Below, piece by piece: positions 14,527-21,738 of a stretch of DNA of 21,738 nt. The stretch's first letter is position 1, and every line of letters starts with the position of its first letter. Source of the DNA: a virus; IMG/VR virus record IMGVR_UViG_3300035698_018208, positions 1-21,738 of that record; one strand, written 5' to 3'. Below the pieces are notes generated by a model, which was not told the origin of the DNA, did not search any database, and saw nothing but the letters and a program-made list of their open reading frames with translations. The translations under genes were made by a program, and so were the position numbers.

Positions 14527-15906
14527 TTATTTACCTGCTTTCCAACCTGGTTGAGAAGGTTGCTCAAATTCTGGACCGTCTGAAACGCTCTGAATACCGA
14601 AAACATCTGTTACGCCCGTCATAAGAACTTGGAAAGTTCCTGAAGGTGTGAGAGTTCCGGCATGATGTAATCTAAATTTATTGTCGCCTAAATCTTCAAC
14701 CGTTACCTGTGGAGAACATCTGTGAATGAAATAAGTGTAATCTGTGCTGGTCGCCGCTGATTCGTTTAAATATAATCTTATTACTAATTTTTGTAATCCT
14801 GTGCCATTATTAATAACAGCCGGTAAAATAACTCTTGAACGATGCCGCCAGAGCGTGCTTTTAATATCTTGTGGCGGCATATAAAGAGCGTAAACATTAT
14901 CATTCTCGAATACGTCTGACATTAAACCGCCTTCGATAACAAGACTCGTAAGACTTGAACCAGAAGCCACTTGATAACTAATTCCTCTTATCTGAACCCA
15001 TGCACCCTCTACTAGTGTTTCAGTTCCTGACATTATCGGAATAGTATCATTGTGAGTATTCATTGGATGTGTATGTGATGTGATGTCATGATGATGGTCA
15101 AAGTTGACTCCGCTTGTAAGTCCTGTTCCACCACCTGAAGTATAAGCGAAATCGTGGCTGTGGTCGGTAGATTGATCAGTTGAAGAAAAAGTGCCACGTT
15201 CTGCTGTTGTATTGCTTGTATATTCATATGCTCCGCCTGTAGCGACCTTCGCTATTTCCCAAATAGGAATTGACCCTCTGACTGTGGCGTTTGCTCCATT
15301 TACTTCTTGAATAATAAAATCATTGTCATAAAATTCAAACTGAACTTTATGACCTGCTGCAAGTGTGCCAGAAAAAGTAAAGGTTCTATTGTCCGCTCTG
15401 AGATCGGTTGTAAGAGTTGAAACAGCTGCAGTCGCATATGTGGAAACCGCTGATTCACTCACGTATCCCATAGCAAATGTTTCGGAGTATTCTCTATTGA
15501 TTGTTCCCGAAGTTTGAACTAAACAGGTTAAATCATCAACATCAAATCTATCCGCTGTAATATCAAGAACTAAGTCCAGTGAATTCTGAGAGATAACATT
15601 AGAAATATAAACATCTGTCAATTCAGGTGCGTCGTCAAGTAAGCCGTGATCTAATTCAATGTAATTGAAACTGATACCATTTTTTTTTCTTGTGCCTGCT
15701 GCTATTACTCTATAAGCTTCTGTGCCGTCAATTCCTAATACTACAGACTTATCGAGTTTCTCGTCACCAATATATGATGTGAAAGAATCCTTAACATAAA
15801 TTATAGTATCATCTTCCTCTGCAATTTTTATTAAGGATGTTACAGCCGCAGCAGGTTGCCAGTCAAAATTAAGTATGTCTAATTGTATTGTTTCTTCGTT
15901 TGCCAT
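14527..15906 (-). CDS. Tail fibre-like structural protein with HxH cluster, 459 aa
   Basis: This beta-rich Thr/Ser/Gly protein carries two copies of the module shared with the 591-aa protein: VVLGIDGTEAYRV to IELDHGLLDD (residues 55-92) and WVQIRGISYQV to VIEGGLMSD (303-331). Between them is a His-rich stretch (249-285): HSH, HHH, HTH and further His in a Gly/Thr/Ser background. HxH repeats of this kind in T4-type fibre tips bind metal along a trimer axis, so a metal-braced fibre segment is plausible. The start at 15906 has no strong ribosome site; the 21-base gap to the upstream gene is A/T-rich. It may be a receptor-binding or upper tail-tip protein; the exact role is unknown. Confidence 0.7.
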   Translation of the reverse strand: MANEETIQLDILNFDWQPAAAVTSLIKIAEEDDTIIYVKDSFTSYIGDEKLDKSVVLGIDGTEAYRVIAAGTRKKNGISFNYIELDHGLLDDAPELTDVYISNVISQNSLDLVLDITADRFDVDDLTCLVQTSGTINREYSETFAMGYVSESAVSTYATAAVSTLTTDLRADNRTFTFSGTLAAGHKVQFEFYDNDFIIQEVNGANATVRGSIPIWEIAKVATGGAYEYTSNTTAERGTFSSTDQSTDHSHDFAYTSGGGTGLTSGVNFDHHHDITSHTHPMNTHNDTIPIMSGTETLVEGAWVQIRGISYQVASGSSLTSLVIEGGLMSDVFENDNVYALYMPPQDIKSTLWRHRSRVILPAVINNGTGLQKLVIRLYLNESAATSTDYTYFIHRCSPQVTVEDLGDNKFRLHHAGTLTPSGTFQVLMTGVTDVFGIQSVSDGPEFEQPSQPGWKAGK

Positions 15907-15927
15907 AATTATTTTATACCATATTTT

Positions 15928-16305
15928 CTAAACTTCTGATACTGAAAACGTATAATTTCTTTGCTCCCATAGTGAAGCGTCATTAGGAAATTTTAAATCT
16001 TGTGTTACATAAACTTGATATTCGTTCCCTTGAGCATCACGAAAATATATATTTCCTGCAGTTTCAAGTTCCACTTGAATAAGTTCTATTTGTTCTTTGT
16101 CATTATCTTCGCCTTGAATAGTGAAAGATTTCTTACGCATTATTTTAGTAGTATCACCAGATTTCGGGATATAAGAACTTTGCAGAGTTCCGTTAATGCT
16201 TCTTGTGGTAGTTTGTAATAATTCCGGATCGTTATCAACGACGGTTGGATTTGTTACAAATTCATAAGTTCCTATTTTTACTTGCGCAAATGTATAAGCA
16301 GCCAT
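15928..16305 (-). CDS. Small tail protein, possibly Dit-like, 125 aa
   Basis: This 125-aa protein is all-beta in character with no membrane segment. It starts by the TAATG overlap with the tape measure stop. Features include YEFVTNPTVVDND near the start, a KKSFTIQGEDNDKEQIELIQ stretch, and a C-terminal half reading AGNIYFRDAQGNEYQVYVTQ. Position directly after the tape measure gene is where the distal tail protein (Dit) or another tail-tip ring protein is normally found. It is shorter than most Dit proteins, so only the core ring domain would be present. The assignment rests on gene order and beta content. Confidence 0.6.
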   Translation of the reverse strand: MAAYTFAQVKIGTYEFVTNPTVVDNDPELLQTTTRSINGTLQSSYIPKSGDTTKIMRKKSFTIQGEDNDKEQIELIQVELETAGNIYFRDAQGNEYQVYVTQDLKFPNDASLWEQRNYTFSVSEV

Positions 16306-19300
16306 TATCTAACTGTCACCCCATTTTTCTGCATGTATTGTTGAGCAGCCTGAGCAAATGTGATGCCAGCCTGTCTGTTTTCTGATGGTGTCCCTGTTCC
16401 ATTAACGTTGACATTAAATTTCATTTCGTTCTTGGTGCTGTTAGAAGTGTTTTGATTAACATTTCTATTTTCAGTAATCGCGGAATCGTTAATAATACCT
16501 GTTGACCCCATTCCACCAGATACCCCTTCTCTTGAACCTCCGGGATTCCCCAATGTTGAAAGTGCCGATAAACTACCATTCAATTGGGAAAAAATAGGTT
16601 GAACCGCAGGAACAACGCCTTTTAATGTAGAAACAAAATTTTCAGACCATGCAAGTGCTACATTTTGACCACCGATGTCGATATTTTTTAAAGGTCCCTC
16701 GTCCGGTGGAGAATGTCCATCTATGATTGCCGCTATGTCGGAGGTTACATCCGAAATTTGTCTATATCCCTGCTTCATACCATCAGCGAATTTTGTAGCA
16801 TAACTTAAACCAACCGCTTGTCCGCCTTTTGCAAATTCTTCACTGAAGGCTTGTGTTTCTTCAAACTGAGTTTTCATGCTCGCTATGTGTTGATTGTAAG
16901 CATCTACTGAGTCTCCTTGCATACTTGCAATACTCGCTTTATACGCAGCTATATCTGAGTCTGCCGACGTTGCGAAGTTATTCATTGACTCAGTAGATGC
17001 ACCCCAAGAAGCCGTGGTTTTTGTTTTGAACTCTTCTGATGTTTGTGCTAATGCTTTTATAGCTATATCGGTTGTAGTCATTGACGTCGGAACCTTAACA
17101 CCTAAATTTTCTTCGGCAGACTCTCCAAATAAATCAAGCCTATTTGCAGCGCCTTCCATTGCTTTCGATGTCATCGGTGCCATTTGCTTAAACATAACTT
17201 GAATTCCCAAAAATGCTACTCTAATAGGTAATACAATTTTTTTTAATCCGGCTTTTACTTCTACTTCAGCTTTTGAAAAAATTTCTCTAATACTCGGCCC
17301 AACTACTTTGTCAACGGCTGCCACCCATTCTTTTATTTTTTGCGGTGTTTCTTTTATTAAATAATCCCACGCATCAATAAAATGCTCTTTTGCTTTATCT
17401 TTAAATATTCCAAACGCCGCATCCCAATCATTATCATTGAGTGCCGTTCTTATTGGTGTAGATAAATCAGTGAAATGTGTAGCTATAAATGGACCAATCT
17501 GAGATAATCCACTTTCGAGAGTTTTCTTAGCATCACCCATTATATATGTTTTAGCATCCTGAAAAGTTTTCTTTAATCCGCCAACTATATCAATTTCAAA
17601 ACCAGAGTTTTTAGATAATGTTATAAAATTTTGAGCAATTTTCAAAACACCTGAAGCAACGGAACCAGCAATATTTCCTATTGATGAAATCATTTCGTAG
17701 AATTGTTTTCCTATGCCAACCGCTGTATTAAATGCAGATTCAAGATTGCCTGTATTAGTTACCCATTCAAGAAATGAAGAAAGATAAGTTGCAAGCGTTG
17801 CACCAACTGATTTGAGTATTGAATTAAATGAACTTGAAGCCGTTAATGCCGTGCTTGCACCGTCAACCCATTTTGACCACGATTCCGTTGACATTGTCAT
17901 GTAACCACCAAAAGCCTGTAGAACTTCGAGAACAGGATCAATGGCAGGTTTAAAAAGATTGAATATTTCAACCACTTCTTTTGATGCTGCTGTTATCAAA
18001 TTTGTTGCACCTTCAAGTAACCCTGATTCAGCTATAAAATTTTTAAAAGCGTTAGTCGCTAAGATTGCTTCATCGACTATTAATTTAAACCCTTGTTGTG
18101 CTGTATCACCGATTGAAATATTTAAAGATTCAACTGAACCTTCTAAACTAATCATGCTTTTAGAAAGATTATCAACTTGAATTTCAAACATCTTTGCACC
18201 TGTGCCTGCCGAATCTTTCAACGCTGTTTCTAATTCTCTGATAGATGCTGACCCCTGTTTTATGGCTGCCCCCAATTGAGGTCCCGCTCTGATACCAAAT
18301 GCGGAAATTGCATCAGCGGAATTAATTCCTGCATTTTCTAATTTTTCTAATATGTCAATAAAATTATTTGTTTCAGGATTAAGTTCCTCAAACTTGCCTG
18401 TCATTGTATTTAGTTTGAAACCCAAATCAGAAAACATCGCATTTATTTTAGCAGTTGGACTTGCCAATTTTAAAAGAATCTGATTTAATCCGGTTCCTGC
18501 TCTTGAACCTTTGAACCCAGCATCCGCCAATTTACCGAGAACAGCGGCACCAGTTTCTAAACTCTGATTCATAGCGTCTAAAGTTGGAGCAACGAACGAC
18601 ATACCCATGCCGAGCCCCTCCATTGAAGTCGCTGTTTTGGTGGTAGTAGTTAAAAGAATATCTAAAGTTTTAGCAGTATTTTCAAAACCTAATCCCATTG
18701 CGTTAGTAATACTAATAACTGTTTCTGAAACTGCTGCTAAATCTGAACCTGAAGCAAGCGCAGCATTTACAGATGGAGCAAGAGAAGCAATTGCTTCCTC
18801 TGCACTCAAGCCCGCTTTTGCAAAGTTCAACATTGCCTCCGCCGCTGTGGTCGCAGCAAGTGGTGTATCTCTACCAACTGCAAGAGCCGCTTCTCTTATC
18901 TTATTTATATCTTCGGCTGTTGATAATGATACTGCTTGAATGTTTGATATTTGAACTTGAAAATCCGCACTGGTTGTGACAGCACCCTGAAAAGCATTTA
19001 TTACGCCTTGAACAGCATTCCCGATAGGAGCTAATGCTGACATTAATCCCTGAATAGATAAACTTAGATTTGCAAAGAATTGCAAGCCAGATTGAACAGC
19101 ACTAAACAAACTTGAAAAAGCACCCATTGCAACACTTACAACACCTTTTAAAATATTGAAAGCAGCCGATAAAAGATTCAAAGGATTGAGAATTGAAACA
19201 ACAAAACCAACAACGTTTTTCAATCCTTCAAAAGCCATAAAGACTAAATTGACCGCCGATTGCAAAGCCGTTAAAGGATTCAATAACCCGACAACATTAG

Positions 19301-19511
19301 AAGTAATTTTTTTTAAGAATCCTAATAATCCAGCTTCTTGTGCTATAAAACGTCCGAATTCATCACGAGGTTTTGCAGCCGCTTCTCCAAGACTTGTCAT
19401 GGCAGATACAGCTTTTGCTGCACCTGCCACGATTCCTTTGAATGCGTTTCCTACTGCTTTTGCTCCTTCTATTGCCGCTCTTGCGTCTATTCCTATTTTG
19501 AGATTTGCCAT
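16305..19511 (-). CDS. Tape measure protein
   Basis: This 1068-aa protein sets tail length and is ejected with the DNA. Residues 41-60 include KPRDEFGRFIAQEAG, and 70-175 hold several hydrophobic helices. Residues about 180-370 match the TP901/PhageMin_Tail core (QISNIQAVSLSTAEDINKIR, NFAKAGLSAEEA, TGLNQILLKLASP). The C-terminal part contains the familiar GHSPPDEGPLKNIDIGG segment. At about 0.15 nm per helical residue the length suggests a tail near 160 nm. The start at 19511 shares a base with the stop of the frameshifted T frame (TAATG); AAGGAG lies 11 bases upstream. It follows the chaperone genes, the standard order in siphoviruses. Confidence 0.95.
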   Translation of the reverse strand: MANLKIGIDARAAIEGAKAVGNAFKGIVAGAAKAVSAMTSLGEAAAKPRDEFGRFIAQEAGLLGFLKKITSNVVGLLNPLTALQSAVNLVFMAFEGLKNVVGFVVSILNPLNLLSAAFNILKGVVSVAMGAFSSLFSAVQSGLQFFANLSLSIQGLMSALAPIGNAVQGVINAFQGAVTTSADFQVQISNIQAVSLSTAEDINKIREAALAVGRDTPLAATTAAEAMLNFAKAGLSAEEAIASLAPSVNAALASGSDLAAVSETVISITNAMGLGFENTAKTLDILLTTTTKTATSMEGLGMGMSFVAPTLDAMNQSLETGAAVLGKLADAGFKGSRAGTGLNQILLKLASPTAKINAMFSDLGFKLNTMTGKFEELNPETNNFIDILEKLENAGINSADAISAFGIRAGPQLGAAIKQGSASIRELETALKDSAGTGAKMFEIQVDNLSKSMISLEGSVESLNISIGDTAQQGFKLIVDEAILATNAFKNFIAESGLLEGATNLITAASKEVVEIFNLFKPAIDPVLEVLQAFGGYMTMSTESWSKWVDGASTALTASSSFNSILKSVGATLATYLSSFLEWVTNTGNLESAFNTAVGIGKQFYEMISSIGNIAGSVASGVLKIAQNFITLSKNSGFEIDIVGGLKKTFQDAKTYIMGDAKKTLESGLSQIGPFIATHFTDLSTPIRTALNDNDWDAAFGIFKDKAKEHFIDAWDYLIKETPQKIKEWVAAVDKVVGPSIREIFSKAEVEVKAGLKKIVLPIRVAFLGIQVMFKQMAPMTSKAMEGAANRLDLFGESAEENLGVKVPTSMTTTDIAIKALAQTSEEFKTKTTASWGASTESMNNFATSADSDIAAYKASIASMQGDSVDAYNQHIASMKTQFEETQAFSEEFAKGGQAVGLSYATKFADGMKQGYRQISDVTSDIAAIIDGHSPPDEGPLKNIDIGGQNVALAWSENFVSTLKGVVPAVQPIFSQLNGSLSALSTLGNPGGSREGVSGGMGSTGIINDSAITENRNVNQNTSNSTKNEMKFNVNVNGTGTPSENRQAGITFAQAAQQYMQKNGVTVR

Positions 19512-20202
19512 TATTTATTTTTCTCCTTTTTTTTAAGGATTTTGAAACGCTCATTATCCAACATCTGAATCAATGTAATAAAATAACGCTTCTGCTCGAT
19601 TGTTATGTTCGTTTTAAAGTTCTGAAAATAAAAATTGTAATGATCAGGCTGAATTGAATTATCTGCCATCCCTCTCAAAATATTGTAGCCATCCCAAATC
19701 CATATTAAATCTAAATATAAATCAGGTGGAATCTTACCTAATGTTTCTGATACGCCGCCCCACTCAATCTGCCAGGTAAGACGGTCTATTAGTTTTTTGA
19801 GTCGTCCTCGATATCGAAAGCAAGAAATTCATCTTTTTCGCCAGCGTTTTGAAGTATCCATTCCATAATATATAATCCCGCTTGTTTATCTTTAAGAATC
19901 ATCATGCAATTTTCTTTTGTGAATTCAAGAGGCTTATCTTTAGGACCCCATTCTACACCTTCCCAACCTTTGATGATTGTTTCGGTCAGCACTTCTGCGA
20001 GTGCGTGTTGCTGTGATGCTGTTTTGATTTTACCCTTGCGGAATCTTTTGGCTAACTGGTTCTGTTTGTCTATCAAAGCGTCTTTGTATTCGTCACTTGA
20101 AGCCATTGACAATTTGAACTTACATGTTTCGTCATAGTCAAACCAGATTCCTTCTTTTACTTTTTTGTCATCTACTGCATTTTCTTTAAATAAATTAGCC
20201 AT
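19511..20202 (-). CDS. Tail assembly chaperone G-T, -1 frameshift product
   Basis: The G gene ends at 19789, but a -1 shift at A AAA AAC (19798-19792) opens 93 further codons that run, without a stop, to a TAA at 19513-19511 that overlaps the tape measure ATG. The resulting fusion is about 230 aa (137 of G plus 93). The extension begins LIDRLTWQIEWGGVSETLGK and has many Trp and aromatic residues (LIWIWDGYNILRGM), then ends in a Lys-rich tail. In lambda-type phages the minor G-T product binds the tape measure and tail tube while G coats the tape measure. The frame has no start of its own and is only reached by frameshifting. Confidence 0.85.
19789..20202 (-). CDS. Tail assembly chaperone G
   Basis: This 137-aa protein (MANLFKENAVDDKKVKEGIW start) sits between the tail tube and tape measure genes, the usual place for the lambda gpG-type chaperone. 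It is charged, with a KFKLSMASSDEYKDAL segment and an acidic end (FDIEDDSKN). ATG at 20202 is chosen over an in-frame TTG six bases earlier because GGAGG lies six bases upstream of the ATG. Its last sense codons contain the slippery heptamer that yields the G-T fusion, so most ribosomes make G and a minority continue. It follows the terminator-like hairpin at 20219-20269. Confidence 0.85.
   Translation of the reverse strand: MANLFKENAVDDKKVKEGIWFDYDETCKFKLSMASSDEYKDALIDKQNQLAKRFRKGKIKTASQQHALAEVLTETIIKGWEGVEWGPKDKPLEFTKENCMMILKDKQAGLYIMEWILQNAGEKDEFLAFDIEDDSKN
19792..19798 (-). promoter_or_regulatory. -1 programmed frameshift site A AAA AAC
   Basis: Read on the - strand in the G frame, the heptamer is A AAA AAC, the X XXY YYZ form, placed one codon before the G stop (TAA at 19791-19789). 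Both tRNAs can re-pair after slipping back one base. The -1 frame then stays open for 93 codons. Confidence 0.85.
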
Positions 20203-20218
20203 TCCCAACCTCCATTAG

Positions 20219-20269
20219 AAAAACGCCGACCCGCGGGTCACCACCGAAGCGGATGACCGTGAGGTTGGC
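20219..20269 (-). terminator. UUCG-capped hairpin with T run after the tail tube gene
   Basis: In the - strand transcript, an inner stem GGUCA/UGACC continues as CCGC/GUGG capped by a UUCG tetraloop, with one bulged U. An outer GCCAACC/GGUCGGC stem (one A-C mismatch) precedes GTTTTTC. This is a good intrinsic terminator shape on the strand being transcribed, standing between the tail tube and the chaperone gene. It probably lets only part of transcription through, keeping tail tube output above downstream genes. The segment is much more GC-rich than its surroundings. It also contains the 12-base palindrome GACCCGCGGGTC. Confidence 0.75.
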
Positions 20270-20287
20270 ACTAAAAATTTGTTATTG

Positions 20288-21493
20288 TTAAGCGTCGAAT
20301 CTATCAATCTGCATTGTATAGCCAACGGTCCCTGAGTCCATGATGAACTGAAGTCCACCCTCGAACATAATATCTTGACCAATTGCGCCCGCTACTAAGT
20401 TAGGGTCTGAAATTTTAGTTTTGTAGAAACTAAAAATATAAATATTTCCAGCACCATCAGTTAATTTGAAATCAAATCTGAAAGCTGTGTTATTTATCAT
20501 ATTGTTATATACAGCGGCAGTAGCAGAAGCCATATAAATACTTATTGTCCCTTTTGTATTAGAACGACCTGCACCAATTCCTACTGCTCCAAGAGTCCCA
20601 ATAGCTTTCTGTTGTCTGAGCCCATTATCTAATTCAATAGATAAACTCATGATTTTATAATCAGGACTTGCACCGTCTACATTAATGCTATCAATATCTG
20701 ATACAGCATTCATAACTTCATTAGTAATTGTGGCAGTTGTTCCTGTTCCAACTGATGCGCTTGTTACTTCGCCTGTTGAACCTAACCCCATGAATTCAAA
20801 TGACCCACCGAGAATTGAACCAGCTTTAAAATCCATTGATAATTTCCCGACTCTGCAACCCTGGAAAGCCTGATACATTCCAATGTCTGACATGTATTTT
20901 TCGAATGTGAAACTTCTCTTAGTTACACCATTCTGAAGCATACCGTCATTGATCATTGTAACGCCAGCGCCTGATGCTTCGGTGCCGATTGTTTCTTCGT
21001 AAATGGCTAATGAATTACTTGTTGGAAGACTTCTTACATGAAATAATCCGTTATTTGCTGCTGATGCGAAACCCGCAACATTAATCCACATACCAGAAGC
21101 GATAGCGCCACCACCCGATGTTATAAAATCAGTTGTTGTGGAAAGAAATTCTGGATAGCCCGATGCACCTGTTGCCGTGCAAGATATATCTGTAGATGTA
21201 GCAATAGAAACTGAACTGGTCCAAAGACCGAATAAAGCTGCTTGTAATATGTCATCATGTGATCCGTAGGAAACTTCATAGTTTGCTGGACCTGCAACTG
21301 AAGCGTCAACCTTAACCAAATCCGGAACCTGTCTATCTGATCTTAATTCTACTGATTCTGTGAAGTCAATTGCATAGTTAATTCCTTCGCCTGTTGTTCT
21401 AAACTCTGTCATTTTTGAACTTGTCGGTGTTGTTCCGAAAGTTGCTTCTTCAACGTAATAAAGTTGAAATAAACTTGTGTCTGAGAAACTCAT
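20288..21493 (-). CDS. Major tail tube protein
   Basis: This 401-aa protein fits the Phage_tube_2 type of tail tube protein, which stacks in rings to make the tail tube. The N-terminus reads YYVEEATFGTTP, then TGEGINYAIDFTESVELRSD and the ANYEVSYGSHDDILQAALFG stretch. Residues about 105-185 look like an inserted beta domain (GMWINVAGFASAANNGLFHV), which may be surface-exposed; the C-terminal third resumes the tube fold (SIELDNGLRQQKAIGTLGAV and LVAGAIGQDIMFEGGLQFI). The ATG at 21493 has GGGTG about eight bases upstream and AAGG further out. A hairpin-T-run follows the gene, consistent with it being the most expressed tail gene. Confidence 0.9.
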   Translation of the reverse strand: MSFSDTSLFQLYYVEEATFGTTPTSSKMTEFRTTGEGINYAIDFTESVELRSDRQVPDLVKVDASVAGPANYEVSYGSHDDILQAALFGLWTSSVSIATSTDISCTATGASGYPEFLSTTTDFITSGGGAIASGMWINVAGFASAANNGLFHVRSLPTSNSLAIYEETIGTEASGAGVTMINDGMLQNGVTKRSFTFEKYMSDIGMYQAFQGCRVGKLSMDFKAGSILGGSFEFMGLGSTGEVTSASVGTGTTATITNEVMNAVSDIDSINVDGASPDYKIMSLSIELDNGLRQQKAIGTLGAVGIGAGRSNTKGTISIYMASATAAVYNNMINNTAFRFDFKLTDGAGNIYIFSFYKTKISDPNLVAGAIGQDIMFEGGLQFIMDSGTVGYTMQIDRFDA

Positions 21494-21514
21494 TTTTTAG
21501 CACCCGCCTTTTAA

Positions 21515-21738
21515 TTAATTTTTATTTATTGTTTTAAAATTGTAGTCTTTTACTTCGTATGTTTTCCATTTAGGAAATATAGACGAAGCAACTGACTTAT
21601 AATTATTGTATGGTCCGTATAATTTCTTGTAGTTTCCTATGTGATAATAACTGTTATTCAGTTTCACTAGGCAAACAACGTGACCTTTTTTTATTAAGTT
21701 TTCCGAATCCTCTAATACTGCGAAATAAAAAGATTCAA
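21515..21738 (-). CDS. Partial hypothetical protein at the right edge
   Basis: A - strand frame enters from the right edge and runs 73 codons to TAA at 21517-21515, 21 bases before the tail tube start. Its start is outside the window. The visible part (FYFAVLEDSENLIKKGHVVC then YYHIGNYKKLYGPYNNYKSV) is rich in Tyr, Lys and Asn. It is basic and aromatic; no family is recognised. Its place directly before the tail tube gene is where tail terminator, head-tail joining or small unknown late genes usually lie. Confidence 0.6.
   Translation of the reverse strand, partial: ESFYFAVLEDSENLIKKGHVVCLVKLNNSYYHIGNYKKLYGPYNNYKSVASSIFPKWKTYEVKDYNFKTINKN

Noticed and set aside
18607-18939. 110-aa frame on the + strand
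   Set aside because: It lies entirely opposite the well-supported tape measure gene, has Ala/Ser-rich mirror composition and no ribosome site. Other + strand frames over 8700-21300 were dropped for the same reason.
20203-20208. TTG start of the chaperone G gene two codons upstream
   Set aside because: GGAGG would be only one or two bases away; the ATG at 20202 is spaced correctly.
20228-20239. Palindrome GACCCGCGGGTC as an operator or origin
   Set aside because: It is explained as part of the larger terminator hairpin and occurs once, with no flanking iterons or repressor gene.
1-21738. CRISPR arrays, insertion sequences, integrase and attachment sites
   Set aside because: No regularly spaced repeats, transposase or integrase motifs, or terminal duplications were seen.

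Overview
This window is about 21.7 kb of an AT-rich tailed-phage genome, or an integrated prophage copy. The tail gene order (tail tube, frameshifted chaperone pair, tape measure, tail-tip proteins, lysis genes) indicates a long non-contractile, siphovirus-type tail; no sheath or contractile baseplate gene is seen. Strong AGGAGG-type ribosome sites, TTG starts, TTGACA/TATAAT promoters, a two-domain amidase endolysin and small XhlA-like and LL-H-like membrane proteins point to a low-GC Gram-positive (Firmicutes-like) host. The host itself cannot be named from the sequence.

The left arm (1-7973) is read on the + strand and looks like early or middle genes. It holds small Cys-rich proteins, a tightly overlapped cassette (a 49-aa protein, a WbqC-like protein and a PIG-L/LmbE deacetylase), then an extended -10 promoter driving a SNF2-like helicase fused to a DNA methyltransferase, a phage DNA polymerase sliding clamp (dnaN) and an RtcB RNA ligase. 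Next come a tRNA-like gene with its own promoter and an irregular anticodon arm, a terminator, a second promoter almost identical to the first, and two small unknown genes, one Cys-rich.

The right arm (8045-21738) is read on the - strand and is the late tail-and-lysis operon. In transcription order it holds a partial unknown gene, the tail tube protein, a UUCG-capped hairpin with a T run, the tail assembly chaperone G and its -1 frameshift extension G-T, the tape measure protein, a small tail protein, two beta-rich tail or fibre-like proteins, a large hub protein with Ig-like ends, an XhlA-like membrane protein, an Amidase_2 endolysin, a holin candidate and a 51-aa protein. Neighbours overlap by 1-4 bases or abut, as in one co-transcribed unit. 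Both arms converge on a 13-bp bidirectional terminator at 8009-8040.

No complete new defence or counter-defence system can be shown. The most notable points are the A AAA AAC frameshift that opens a 93-codon reading frame in what otherwise looks like a 277-base gap, the RtcB-plus-odd-tRNA neighbourhood, the helicase-methyltransferase fusion, and the WbqC/PIG-L cassette.
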